The position numbers and the translations under genes are program-made. The notes below the pieces were generated by a model. It was given only the letters and a program-made list of their open reading frames with translations, was not told where the DNA came from and searched no databases. DNA of 64,000 nucleotides from Janthinobacterium rivuli (lineage in GTDB: Bacteria > Pseudomonadota > Gammaproteobacteria > Burkholderiales > Burkholderiaceae_D): assembly GCF_009208735.1 (NCBI RefSeq), contig NZ_WFLJ01000001.1, positions 310,001 through 374,000 on the forward strand. The letters run 5' to 3'. Of the stretch, positions 55,453-64,000 are shown one piece after another (the stretch's first letter is position 1; the number at the start of each line of letters is the position of its first letter).

Positions 55453-57708
55453 TTATTTGCCATCCAGTATGGTCACGCCATCCCAGTCGGGCGCCGGCGG
55501 CGCGCGGCGGTAAGCGTCCACGCGCGCCGCATACAGCCGGTACAGGCCATCGTCGGGAAAATCCGCCTGCAATTGCCCGATCAGGGCGGCGGCGGCGGGC
55601 CAGTCGCGCGCGCGCAGCCGGGCCAGCGCCGCATGCCAGCGTTCCAGCTGCGCCAGCTCGGCGGCCGTCGCATCGGCCAGCAGGCAGCGCGGCTCGAAGA
55701 TGGCCACCGCCTCCTGCTTGCCCTGCACCCTGACACGATCCAGCTCGCGGTACAGGAATTCGGCGGCCGCCAAGCGCGTGGCCGCGCCCACCACGATGCC
55801 CACGCCATAGCGCTTGCTGGCCCCTTCCAGGCGCGCGGCCAGGTTGACGCTGTCGCCCATGACGGTATAGGCGCGGCGGATGCGCGAGCCCATGTCGCCC
55901 ACATGCATGGGGCCCGTATTGAGGCCGATGCCGATGCGCAGCGCCGGCCAGCCGCGCGCGCAAAACCGCTGGTTCAGCCGCGCCGCGCCGCCCTGCATCA
56001 GCAGGGCGCTGGCGACGGCGCGGCTGGCGTGGTCGGCAAAGGCGACGGGCGCGCCCCAGAACGCCATCACGGCGTCGCCGATGTATTTGTCCAGGGTGCC
56101 GCCATGGCTGTCGCGGATATCTTCCGACATGGCCGTCAGGTATTCATTGATGTACTCGCGCAGCGCGGCCGGCGCCAGCTGCTCGGAGATGGCCGTGAAC
56201 CCGCGCACGTCGGCAAACAGCACCGTCAGTTCGCGGTTCTCGCCCTCCATGGTGTAGCGGCGCGGATCGTCGGCCATCTCCGCCACCAGCTCGGGCGCCA
56301 CATATTCGCCGAAGCGGGCCACCAGCGCGCGGCCCTTGCGCACCTCGAAAAAATAGCCCCACGCCAGGTTGACGATGAACAGCGCGACGATCAGCAACAG
56401 CAGCACGGCGCCGCCCAGCACCAGGTCGTGCACGGTGTACAGATACAGATTGATGGCGATGGCGGCCGCCAGCGCGCCCACGGTGGCCAGCATCACGCCG
56501 GCCGGCGGCAGCACGACCAAGGCGCCCGCCAGCAGCAGGCCAAACAGCACGATCTGCGCCAGTTCGAGCGCCAGCGCATAGTCGGGCCGCGCCTTGAAAC
56601 GGCCGTCGAGCATGGACTTGATCAGGTTGGCGTGCACCTCCACCCCTGGATACTCCGCATTCACGGGCGTGGCGCGGATATCGTTCAAGCCGGGCGCCGT
56701 GGTGCCCACCAGCACGAGGGCGCCCTTCAGCAGTTCGACCGGTACCGTACCGGCCAGCACGTCGGACGCCGACACATAGCGGAAGGCGCCGCCATCGGGG
56801 CCGCCCGCGCCGCGGTACTGCACCGTGGTGGTCAAGGCTTCACCGACGGGTATCGCCAGCGCGCCGCGCGGCGTGAACAGCATCAGGTGTTCGAGTCCGC
56901 CGTTGGCCAGTTCGCGCGCCGACAGGGTATCGGCCGTGCTCGTGAAGCGCGGCGCGATGGCGCGCGCCTGCAGGTAGACGGCGACGGTGGCCAGCGACAG
57001 CGATGGATAATAACCGTCGCCGATGCGCTGCAACAGGGTCGAGGAACGCACGACGCCGTCGGCATCGGTCAGCGCCGTGAAGATGCCGGCGCCCTGCGCG
57101 GCCGCCTGCAGGGGCGCGACATTGGCTTCGTAGCCGCGCGCCACGTAGGCCGTGACGCTGCGCCCGTTCAAGTCGGCGACGGTAAAAGCCGGCTTGGGCA
57201 GCACGCCCTTCCTTTGCTGCTCCGACACGCTGTAGCCCAGCACCACGGGCTGGCCGCGCATGGCCTCGGCGAACAGGCCGTCGTAGTCCATGGCCGGGCG
57301 CAGTTTTTCCAGTTGCGCCGGCAGGCCGGCCACGCCCGCCAGTTCGCCGCGCGCCAGTCCTTGCAGCACGGCGTAGCCGGAACTGGTGTCCGCTTCGGGA
57401 AACGAGATATCGAAGCCCAGCGCGGCGACGCCGTAATGGCCGGTCAGCTGGCGCACCAGGCGCGCCTGGATGTCGCGGCTCCAGGGGAAGCGGCCCACCT
57501 TCGCCAGGCTGCGCTCGTCGATGTCGACAATGACGATGCGGCGGTCGAGCTGCGGCGCATCAAGACGCATGCGCCAGTCGCCCAGCATGGAATCAAACCG
57601 CGCGATGGTGTCGTTGCCGGCCACGCACAGGACGGCCGCCGCCAAGGTCAGCAGTATGCCCAGCAGCGACCGCGCCCCATGCTTGCGCAGGGCCAGCGAC
57701 AGCTTCAA
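55453..57708 (-). CDS. CHASE2-sensor class III nucleotide cyclase
   Basis: A 751-residue membrane protein: one N-terminal helix, a periplasmic CHASE2 domain (~40-350; IVIVDIDERSLAKVGRFPWSRD), three further helices (~360-445) and a cytoplasmic class III cyclase domain (~475-650). Metal-binding Asp residues lie in FADVRGF and KYIGDAVMAFWG, and the transition-state Asn/Arg in NLAARLE. A Lys and a Thr/Asp at the base-recognition positions suggest ATP, but cGMP synthesis is not excluded. A short helical region follows. The start is TTG overlapping the HD-GYP stop (TTGA), so the two are coupled. Confidence 0.9.
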   Translation of the reverse strand: MKLSLALRKHGARSLLGILLTLAAAVLCVAGNDTIARFDSMLGDWRMRLDAPQLDRRIVIVDIDERSLAKVGRFPWSRDIQARLVRQLTGHYGVAALGFDISFPEADTSSGYAVLQGLARGELAGVAGLPAQLEKLRPAMDYDGLFAEAMRGQPVVLGYSVSEQQRKGVLPKPAFTVADLNGRSVTAYVARGYEANVAPLQAAAQGAGIFTALTDADGVVRSSTLLQRIGDGYYPSLSLATVAVYLQARAIAPRFTSTADTLSARELANGGLEHLMLFTPRGALAIPVGEALTTTVQYRGAGGPDGGAFRYVSASDVLAGTVPVELLKGALVLVGTTAPGLNDIRATPVNAEYPGVEVHANLIKSMLDGRFKARPDYALALELAQIVLFGLLLAGALVVLPPAGVMLATVGALAAAIAINLYLYTVHDLVLGGAVLLLLIVALFIVNLAWGYFFEVRKGRALVARFGEYVAPELVAEMADDPRRYTMEGENRELTVLFADVRGFTAISEQLAPAALREYINEYLTAMSEDIRDSHGGTLDKYIGDAVMAFWGAPVAFADHASRAVASALLMQGGAARLNQRFCARGWPALRIGIGLNTGPMHVGDMGSRIRRAYTVMGDSVNLAARLEGASKRYGVGIVVGAATRLAAAEFLYRELDRVRVQGKQEAVAIFEPRCLLADATAAELAQLERWHAALARLRARDWPAAAALIGQLQADFPDDGLYRLYAARVDAYRRAPPAPDWDGVTILDGK

Positions 57709-59327
57709 GGGGTATAGCCCGGAATGGCCGCCTCGTCGACGGCATCGATCTGGCTCGGATGCAAATGCTTTTCAGCGAAGGTCAGATAGACTTTGCTGCG
57801 GATGAAGACGTCGAACAGCTCCGGGTCGATATGCCCGTTCAGGCTGAAATTGCCGAGGATGCGCAGGGATTCGGACAGCGGCTTGCCCTTTTTGTAGGGA
57901 CGGTCGCGCGCCGTCAGGGCCTCGAAAATGTCGGCGATGGCCATCAGCCGCGCCGGCACCGACATCTGCTCCTTCGTCAGCCCGCGCGGATAGCCCTTGC
58001 CATCCATGCGCTCGTGGTGGCCGCCCGCGTATTCCGGCACCTTCTGCAGGTGCTTCGGCCACGGCAGCGCTTCGAGCATGCGGATCGACACGCTGATATG
58101 GTTGTTGACGATGGCCCGCTCGGCCGCCGTCAGGGTGCCGGCGCGGATGGTCAGGTTTTCCGTCTCGTCGGCGTCGAGAAACTCGCGCAGTTCGCCATCG
58201 GCCGCGCGCCAGCGGCGCCGGGCGATCTGCCGCACGCGCTCCTGGTCGGCCTGCGCCATGCTTTCGCCGCCGATGTTGACGCGCCGGATGAAGTCGCGCT
58301 CTTCGCGCAGCGCCGCCTGCTCGAGCTCCAGCGCGCGGGCGATGGCATCCTTCTGCTGCGGCTGCGCCGCCTGCTGGCGCAGGGCCGCGATCTCGGCGTC
58401 GCGCAGCAGCACTTCGTAACGCGTGTCGATCAGGGCGATGCGGTCGAAAATGGTTTCCAGCTTGGTGGCCTTGTCGACCACGTGCACGGGCGTGGTGATC
58501 TTGCCGCAGTCGTGCAGCAGCCCGGCCAGCCACAGCTGCTTGCGTTCGTTGTCGCTGAGGCGGAAATCGGCCAGCGGTCCGCTGTCCGTCGCATGCGCGG
58601 CGTCGGCCAGCAGCATCGTCAGTTCGGGCACGAACTGGCAGTGGCGCCCCGTGTACGGCGACTTTTCATCGATGCCGATATTGATCAGGGTAACGAGCGA
58701 TTCGAGCAGTTCTTCCAGCTGCGCAATGAGCAATTGATTCGTCAGCGCCACGCCCGCCTGCGCGGCCAGCGCCTCGATGAAGCGCTGGTCGGTGGAGGAA
58801 AAGGCGCGCACCTGGCCCGTTTCGCCATCCTTGGCATTGACCAGCTGCAGCACGCCGATCAACTCGCCCTCATGGTCGCTCATGGGCACCGTCAGGATCG
58901 ATTGCGTGTGGTAGCCGTGGTGGCGGTCAAACTCGCGCATGCCGGAAAAATTGAAGCCCTCGTCGCGGTAGACGTCGGCGACATTCACGCTGCGGCGCAG
59001 GTTCGCCGCATACGCGGCCACCGAGGCCAGGTTGGGCTGGCCCGCGCCATCGAACAGGGGCACGCCCGGCAAGCCCATGTCGGCGCCCTGCGCGATGCCC
59101 AGGCTGTCATTGACGCTGATGTCGAACGCCAGCTGGCGGCCCTCAAGCGCGGGCCGGTACAGGGTCGCGCCATCGGCGCCGCTCATGCTTTTTGCCAGCA
59201 GCACGATGCGCTGCAACAAGGCGCCGATATCGTGCCCCTCGCCGCCCTGGCCGTGGCCGAGCGCGACACTGAGTTCGGTCAATTGCTCCAGTCTGTGGGC
59301 GATTTTCTCAGGGTGCAACTGAGGCAT
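57705..59327 (-). CDS. GAF/HD-GYP domain cyclic-di-GMP phosphodiesterase
   Basis: A 540-residue soluble protein. A GAF sensor domain (~residues 25-185; MREFDRHHGYHTQSILTVPM) precedes an HD-GYP domain (~220-520) with the metal-binding LLHDCGKI and the HHERMDGKGYP block. About 100 residues, partly helical, are inserted between HD and GYP parts. It should hydrolyse c-di-GMP, and so promote release of surface adhesins. ATG 59327 was chosen; an upstream TTG (59375) has no better ribosome-binding site. Coupled to the cyclase gene by a 4-bp overlap. Confidence 0.9.
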   Translation of the reverse strand: MPQLHPEKIAHRLEQLTELSVALGHGQGGEGHDIGALLQRIVLLAKSMSGADGATLYRPALEGRQLAFDISVNDSLGIAQGADMGLPGVPLFDGAGQPNLASVAAYAANLRRSVNVADVYRDEGFNFSGMREFDRHHGYHTQSILTVPMSDHEGELIGVLQLVNAKDGETGQVRAFSSTDQRFIEALAAQAGVALTNQLLIAQLEELLESLVTLINIGIDEKSPYTGRHCQFVPELTMLLADAAHATDSGPLADFRLSDNERKQLWLAGLLHDCGKITTPVHVVDKATKLETIFDRIALIDTRYEVLLRDAEIAALRQQAAQPQQKDAIARALELEQAALREERDFIRRVNIGGESMAQADQERVRQIARRRWRAADGELREFLDADETENLTIRAGTLTAAERAIVNNHISVSIRMLEALPWPKHLQKVPEYAGGHHERMDGKGYPRGLTKEQMSVPARLMAIADIFEALTARDRPYKKGKPLSESLRILGNFSLNGHIDPELFDVFIRSKVYLTFAEKHLHPSQIDAVDEAAIPGYTP

Positions 59328-59525
59328 GTTGGCGGCAATCAGGTAATGGGCAAGCAATAAAGGGGAAGTCGGCAAGCGCCAGTGTAACGGCGACCCTGCG
59401 CACTGTACATTACTTAGTTACAACAAAATGAAATAACTTGCTGTATTGCAACACACACAAATGTTGCCGCCAATCTCATTAATTAGAATAGAATCAACAA
59501 TAATTACACTGTAACAAGGTACTGA

Positions 59526-60422
59526 ATGAAATTCACGTTCAGGGGCGTGCGTGGCTCCATCCCCTCTCCCGGCCCGCGCACGGCGCGCTATGGCGGCAAC
59601 ACCACCTGCATCGAAGTGCGCACCGACAACGATAGCCTGATCATTCTCGATGCGGGCAGCGGCATCTTCTCGCTGGCGCAGCAACTGCCGCCGGGCGAGC
59701 CTGTCGACGCGCACGTCTTCATCACGCACAGCCACTGGGACCATATCCACGGCTTGCCCATGTTTTCGCCCCTGTTCGTGGCCGGCAACCGCATGCGCCT
59801 GCACGGCGCGCACGACGCGGCCGCCGGTCGCGGCATCGAGCACGTGATGGCGGTGCAGCTGCAAAACAGCTATTTCCCCGTCAGCGAAGCGGCCATGGCG
59901 GCCAGCATCGAGTACCGCACCCTGGCGCCCGGCGACACCGTCGAGGTGGGCGGCGCGCGCGTGCGCGGCGCGGAGATGAACCACCCTGTCGTCAACCTCG
60001 GCTACCGCATCGACTGCGGCGGCGCCGCGCTGTTTTTCAGCGGCGACCATGAACCGTTCTACAACCTGCATGCGCCCGGCCATGCCGAGCATGCGGCCTG
60101 CGCGTCGCACAACGCGCAGCGCCAGGCCGGCATCGACGCGCTGGTCGCCGGCGTCGACGCGCTGATCATGGATTGCTCCTACACGCGCGAGGAATACCCG
60201 GGCAAGCAGGGCTGGGGCCACGGCACCTTCGACGCCGCCTTCGACCTGGCCCTGCGCTGCGGCGCGCGGCGCCTGTACTGCACCCACCACGAACCGACGC
60301 GCAGCGACGAGCAGCTCGAAGCCGTGTTTGCCGACGTGATGGGCCGCTACGCGAGCCGCCTCCATGGCTTGCAGGTGTTCCTCGCGTACGAGGGGCTGAC
60401 GGTGGAACTGGCCGGCGCATAA
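59526..60422 (+). CDS. MBL-fold metallo-hydrolase
   Basis: A 298-residue metallo-beta-lactamase-fold protein. The N-terminus (RGVRGSIPSPGP, YGGNTTCIEV) and HxHxDH motif (His68, His70, Asp72, His73 in THSHWDHIHG) match the phosphoribosyl-cyclic-phosphate-phosphodiesterase-like group. Further ligands are in FSGDHEP and YCTHHEP. Substrate is unknown; members often cleave cyclic nucleotides or small phosphodiesters. It diverges from the HD-GYP gene across a 198-bp AT-rich region. Confidence 0.9.
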   Translation: MKFTFRGVRGSIPSPGPRTARYGGNTTCIEVRTDNDSLIILDAGSGIFSLAQQLPPGEPVDAHVFITHSHWDHIHGLPMFSPLFVAGNRMRLHGAHDAAAGRGIEHVMAVQLQNSYFPVSEAAMAASIEYRTLAPGDTVEVGGARVRGAEMNHPVVNLGYRIDCGGAALFFSGDHEPFYNLHAPGHAEHAACASHNAQRQAGIDALVAGVDALIMDCSYTREEYPGKQGWGHGTFDAAFDLALRCGARRLYCTHHEPTRSDEQLEAVFADVMGRYASRLHGLQVFLAYEGLTVELAGA

Positions 60423-60449
60423 AAAAAGGGAGCCGCAAGGCTCCCTTTT
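60421..60449. terminator. Bidirectional terminator between MBL and pit genes
   Basis: GGGAGCC (60427-60433), GCAA loop, GGCTCCC (60438-60444), flanked by A6 and T5 runs; it serves two convergent genes. Confidence 0.9.
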
Positions 60450-60468
60450 TACTGGCGTTGGCTATCCA

Positions 60469-61479
60469 TCACATTATATGGTGGCCAATCCACCAGGCCA
60501 CTGCCGCGACGAAGGCCGACGCGGGAATCGTGAAGATCCAGGCCCAGACGATATTGCCCGCCACGCCCCAGCGCACGGCCGACATCTTTTGTGCCGAGCC
60601 GACGCCGACGATGGCGCCCGTGATGGTGTGCGTGGTCGACACGGGAATGCCCAGCGCCGTCGAGACGAACAGGGTGATCGCGCCGCCCGTTTCGGCGCAG
60701 AAGCCGCCGACCGGTTTGAGCTTGGTGATCTTCTGACCCATGGTCTTGACGATGCGCCAGCCACCGAACAGGGTGCCGAAGCTGATGGCCGTGTAGCACG
60801 AGATGATGACCCACATCGGCGGCATGGCATCGGCCGCGCTGGAGTAGCCGGCGGCGATCAGCAGCATCCAGATGATGCCGATGGTTTTTTGCGCATCGTT
60901 GCCGCCGTGGCCCAGGCTATAGGCGGCCGCCGATGCCAGTTGCAAACGGCGAAACCACTTGTCGACCTTGCGCGGCGTCGAACGCACGAAGATCCACGAC
61001 ACGATGAGCATCATGATCGAACCGAACACAAAGCCCAGCACGGGGGCGATGACGATGAAGGCCACGGTTTTCCACAGGCCGGCCGCGACCAGCGCGCCCG
61101 TGCCGGACTTGGCGACGGCGGCGCCCACCAGGCCGCCGATCAGGGCGTGCGAGGACGACGAAGGAATGCCGTAGTACCAGGTAAACAAATTCCAGAAGAT
61201 GGCGCCCATCAGCGCGCCGAAGATCACGTACTGGTCGATCACCGCCGGGTCGATGGTGCCCTTGCCCACCGTGGCGGCCACGGTCAGCTGGTGGAACACG
61301 AAAATGGCGACGAAGTTGAACGTGGCGGCCATGGCAACCGCGGTCTGCGGTTTCAATACGCCCGTCGAGACCACCGTGGCGATCGCGTTGGCGGCATCGT
61401 GGAAGCCGTTCATGAAGTCAAACAGCAGCGCGAGGACGATCAACAGGCCTAGCACGTAGATGCTGATTTGTATGGTCAT
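60469..61479 (-). CDS. pit: Pit-type inorganic phosphate transporter
   Basis: A 336-residue PHO4-family carrier with ~10 helices. The two inverted repeats each hold a substrate motif (GFHDAANAIATVVSTGVL and GHGGNDAQKTIGI). It imports metal-phosphate with protons. It lies 42 bp after the DUF47 gene on the same strand, the usual partner of Pit. Confidence 0.94.
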   Translation of the reverse strand: MTIQISIYVLGLLIVLALLFDFMNGFHDAANAIATVVSTGVLKPQTAVAMAATFNFVAIFVFHQLTVAATVGKGTIDPAVIDQYVIFGALMGAIFWNLFTWYYGIPSSSSHALIGGLVGAAVAKSGTGALVAAGLWKTVAFIVIAPVLGFVFGSIMMLIVSWIFVRSTPRKVDKWFRRLQLASAAAYSLGHGGNDAQKTIGIIWMLLIAAGYSSAADAMPPMWVIISCYTAISFGTLFGGWRIVKTMGQKITKLKPVGGFCAETGGAITLFVSTALGIPVSTTHTITGAIVGVGSAQKMSAVRWGVAGNIVWAWIFTIPASAFVAAVAWWIGHHIM

Positions 61480-61521
61480 TGTAGTTTCTTTTCTGATTCT
61501 GGTTCAGGACAGGCCCAACGC

Positions 61522-62148
61522 TTACGCGTTTTCGACGATGATGCCTTCGATAATATTGGACACATCTTCGCAACGGTCGGTCACGGTTTCCAGAATTTCG
61601 TAGATCGCTTTCAGCTTGATCAGGTTGCGCACGTCCGGTTCGTCGCGGAACAGCTTGGACATGGCGGCGCGCATCACGTGGTCGGCGTCCGATTCCAGAC
61701 GGTCGATCTCTTCGCAGATGGCGACGATCTTGCGCGAGTTGTCCATGTTGTGCAGCATGGCGACGGCGTCGCGCACTTTTTCGGTACAGGCCAGCACCAG
61801 TTCGGCCAGGCGCTTGGCTTCCGGCGTGACGGCTTTCAGGTCGTACAGCGAGACGGTTTGCGCCGCATCTTCCAGCAGGTCGAGGATGTCGTCCTGGCGC
61901 GTGATCAGCTGATGGATGTCATCGCGGTCGATCGGCGTGATGAAGGTCTTGTGCAGCATTTCCACGGTGGCGTAGGTGACTTTGTCCGCCTGTTTCTCGA
62001 TGCTTTCGATCGCATGTACGCGGTTTTCCAGGTCGTCGAAATTGGTCATCAGGCCGAGCATCTCTTTGGCGCCCTTGACGCACAATTCCGCGTGCTGGTT
62101 AAACAATTCAAAAAACTTGCCCTCAGTGGGCATCAAGCGTCCAAACAT
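61522..62148 (-). CDS. DUF47 PhoU-like protein
   Basis: A 208-residue all-helical protein of the DUF47/PhoU-like family (FFELFNQHAELCVKGAKEM, ADKVTYATVEMLHKTFITPIDRDDI, EEIDRLESDADHVMRAA). Such proteins regulate or stabilise the adjacent Pit transporter. GGAG nine bases upstream fixes ATG 62148; the open frame beyond it runs through the dnaB terminator. Confidence 0.93.
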   Translation of the reverse strand: MFGRLMPTEGKFFELFNQHAELCVKGAKEMLGLMTNFDDLENRVHAIESIEKQADKVTYATVEMLHKTFITPIDRDDIHQLITRQDDILDLLEDAAQTVSLYDLKAVTPEAKRLAELVLACTEKVRDAVAMLHNMDNSRKIVAICEEIDRLESDADHVMRAAMSKLFRDEPDVRNLIKLKAIYEILETVTDRCEDVSNIIEGIIVENA

Positions 62149-62192
62149 GTCATTCTCCGTTAAGCATTGAGTCGTGTTATTTACTACAGAAA

Positions 62193-62218
62193 GCCGCCCC
62201 TTTTGATGAAGGGGCGGC
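62193..62218 (-). terminator. Hairpin after dnaB
   Basis: GCCGCCCC (62193-62200) and GGGGCGGC (62211-62218), with a 2-bp TT/AA extension and a six-base loop. The following T run on the minus strand is short (TTTCTG), so termination may be partial. Confidence 0.7.
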
Positions 62219-62242
62219 CAATGGAATATCAGTGCTGCTGTG

Positions 62243-63628
62243 TTAGTCGCCTTGGTAAAGCGCCAGGCCACCACTGTAATTGCCAAATTTGGTGTACTGC
62301 CCCATGAAGGTGAGGCGGATGCTGCCGATTGGACCGTTACGTTGTTTACCGATGATAATTTCGGCCGTTCCCTTGTCTGGCGAGTCGGGGTTATACACTT
62401 CGTCGCGGTAAATGAACAGGATCACGTCGGCATCCTGCTCGATAGCACCCGATTCGCGCAAGTCGGACATGACAGGACGTTTGTTCGGGCGTTGCTCCAG
62501 CGAGCGGTTCAGCTGGGACAGCGCGATCACGGGGCAACCGAGTTCTTTCGCCAGGCCTTTCAAGCCCCGTGAAATCTCGGAAATCTCCGTGGCGCGGTTG
62601 TCGCCCGGCGTATTGGCCGACATCAGCTGCAAGTAGTCGACGATGATCAGGCCCAGCTTGCCGCATTGACGCGACAAACGGCGCGAGCGGGCGCGCAATT
62701 CGATCGAGTTGAGCGCCGGCGTTTCATCGATGTACAACTGCGCGTCGTTCATCTTCTGGATCGCATTCGTCAGGCGCGGCCAGTCTTCGTCGTTCAGGCG
62801 GCCCGTGCGCAGACGGTGCTGGTCGAGCTGTCCGACCGAACCGAGCATACGCATGGCCAGCTGGGCGCCGCCCATCTCCATCGAGAACACGGCCACGGGC
62901 AAGCCGCTGTCGATGGCCACGTTTTCGCCGATGTTGACGGAAAACGCCGTCTTGCCCATCGACGGACGGCCCGCCACGATCACCAGGTCGCCCGGCTGCA
63001 GACCGGAGGTCATGCGGTCGAGGTCGATGAAACCGGTGGGCACGCCCGTGATTTCACTCTGGTTGTCGCGGCTGTACAGTTCGTCGATGCGCTCGACCAC
63101 CTGCGTCAGCAGGGGCTGGATGGCGGTCCAGCCCTGGGCGCCGCGCGCGCCTTCTTCGGCGATGGCGAAAATCTTCGATTCGGCCTCGTCAAGCATCTGC
63201 TTGACTTCCTTGCCCTGCGGGCTGAAGGCCGTGCCGGAGATATCGTCGGCGACGGTGATGAGCTTGCGCAGCACGCCGCGGTCGCGCACGATCTCGGCGT
63301 AACGCCGGATGTTCGCGGCCGATGGCGTGTTTTGCGCCATGGCGTTCAGGTAAGCGAGTCCGCCCACATCATCGGCCTTGCCGAGCTGGGTCAGGGTTTC
63401 AAAAACAGTAATGACATCGGCTGGCTTGGAAGCGTTAACCATCTTGACGATTTGCTCGAAGATGATGCGATGGTCATAGCGATAGAAATCCTCCGCATGC
63501 ATGAAGTCGGCGATGCGGTCATACGCGGCATTGTCGCGCAGCAGACCACCGATAACGGATTGTTCTGCTTCGATCGAATGCGGCGGAATACGGAGGGAAT
63601 CCAGTTGCGGATCAGAGGGGGCGTTCAT
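62243..63628 (-). CDS. dnaB: Replicative DNA helicase DnaB
   Basis: A 461-residue hexameric 5'-3' helicase of the replication fork. The N-terminal collar domain (LRIPPHSIEAEQSVIGGLL) is followed by a RecA-type motor with Walker A GRPSMGKT, Walker B LIIVDYLQLM and the QLNRSLEQR region. ATG 63628 begins the usual N-terminus; the open frame upstream runs into the rplI terminator. It follows rplI, the normal order in beta-proteobacteria. Confidence 0.97.
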   Translation of the reverse strand: MNAPSDPQLDSLRIPPHSIEAEQSVIGGLLRDNAAYDRIADFMHAEDFYRYDHRIIFEQIVKMVNASKPADVITVFETLTQLGKADDVGGLAYLNAMAQNTPSAANIRRYAEIVRDRGVLRKLITVADDISGTAFSPQGKEVKQMLDEAESKIFAIAEEGARGAQGWTAIQPLLTQVVERIDELYSRDNQSEITGVPTGFIDLDRMTSGLQPGDLVIVAGRPSMGKTAFSVNIGENVAIDSGLPVAVFSMEMGGAQLAMRMLGSVGQLDQHRLRTGRLNDEDWPRLTNAIQKMNDAQLYIDETPALNSIELRARSRRLSRQCGKLGLIIVDYLQLMSANTPGDNRATEISEISRGLKGLAKELGCPVIALSQLNRSLEQRPNKRPVMSDLRESGAIEQDADVILFIYRDEVYNPDSPDKGTAEIIIGKQRNGPIGSIRLTFMGQYTKFGNYSGGLALYQGD

Positions 63629-63700
63629 GGCGCGAATTATACCCGCTTCGGCGTGCTGGCAAAAATAAAGGGCTGAAATTGAGCGAAAAAAAGGCCACAA

Positions 63701-63726
63701 AAAAGCCGGGCGAACCCGGCTTTTCA
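63701..63726 (-). terminator. Terminator after rplI
   Basis: AAAAGCCGGG (63701-63710), CGAA loop, CCCGGCTTTT (63715-63724). It separates rplI from dnaB. Confidence 0.88.
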
Positions 63727-63773
63727 TAGTGCTTTACAGTACGGTAGCGCTTGCGGGCCAGGCCCGCAGACGA

Positions 63774-64000
63774 TTACGCGTTCGCGTCTGGAACGACAGC
63801 GATCACCACTTCCACGACCACGTCGGTGTGCAGAGCAACCGAAACGTTGTGCTCGCCAACGATCTTCAGCGGGCCGGTAGGCATGCGGATTTGTGCTTTT
63901 TCAACAGCAAAACCTTGCTTGGTCAGCGCTTCAGCGATGTCGAAGTTGGTGACGGAACCGAACAGACGGCCATCGACGCCAGCTTTTTGAGCAACTTGAA
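63774..64000 (-). CDS. rplI: 50S ribosomal protein L9, C-terminal part
   Basis: The last ~75 codons on the minus strand read [20 protein letters not shown], then [20 protein letters not shown] and end PDANA. This is the rRNA-binding C-terminal domain of L9. The rest lies beyond the right edge. The stop TAA is at 63774-63776. It would be the last gene of the rpsF-rpsR-rplI operon, which is inferred. Confidence 0.95.
   Translation of the reverse strand, partial: QVAQKAGVDGRLFGSVTNFDIAEALTKQGFAVEKAQIRMPTGPLKIVGEHNVSVALHTDVVVEVVIAVVPDANA

Noticed and set aside
53365..57717. 1450-codon open frame on the + strand
   Set aside because: It lies antisense to tpsA, tpsB and the cyclase. Its product is rich in Arg, His, Gln and Ala without any domain, as expected from GC-rich antisense codons.

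Overview
The window looks like chromosomal DNA of a GC-rich betaproteobacterium of the Oxalobacteraceae, most likely Janthinobacterium or a close relative (Duganella, Massilia). The basis is a bcp-phoH pair, alaA-hom, rplI-dnaB, Bug/TctC-type transport proteins, beta-barrel porins ending in F, and high-GC codon use. The genus is inference. No tRNA, rRNA, CRISPR array or intact insertion sequence was seen.

Layout. 1-2109: the end of a KaiC-like ATPase and a hybrid histidine kinase. 2113-8867: an MFS-acyltransferase fusion and a DUF2339/DUF3999 membrane pair. 8896-11447: an XRE-type regulator diverging from two tandem small exported paralogues and a DUF2145 protein, with four copies of a hexamer between them. 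11444-21061: an organic-acid-type uptake locus (AbrB-like protein, Fe-type ABC transporter, Bug protein, porin) diverging from a TctD/TctE-like two-component system. 21230-25808: small outer-membrane barrel, RraB-like protein, homoserine dehydrogenase, AlaA aminotransferase, Mth938-domain protein. 25805-32782: an aminoarabinose lipid A modification cluster in which ArnA is split into two genes and no ArnE/F flippase is present. 32858-35423: a BCP peroxiredoxin and a PIN-PhoH ATPase.

35608-39686 is a decaying, partly AT-rich type VI secretion effector island: an intact PoNi-like immunity gene, a polymorphic nuclease toxin interrupted by one in-frame amber codon between its presumed catalytic motifs, and a vgrG relic with two internal deletions. 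39953-43743 holds a site-2-protease-like protein without metal ligands, a large serine hydrolase and a bestrophin. 43764-47746 is a CueR copper regulon (copZ, copA, cueR) that also contains a glutathione S-transferase gene.

47786-59327 is a co-oriented block: HD-GYP phosphodiesterase, CHASE2-adenylate/guanylate cyclase, TpsB transporter, 1.7-kiloresidue TpsA exoprotein and a FecR-domain exported protein. It suggests nucleotide-second-messenger control of a surface adhesin. The right end holds an MBL-fold hydrolase, a Pit phosphate transporter with its DUF47 partner, dnaB and the end of rplI.

The best candidates for undescribed biology are the XRE/tandem-paralogue/DUF2145 module, the TpsA/FecR pair whose predicted mature chains each carry a single Cys at the extreme C-terminus, and the inactivated toxin with its retained immunity gene.
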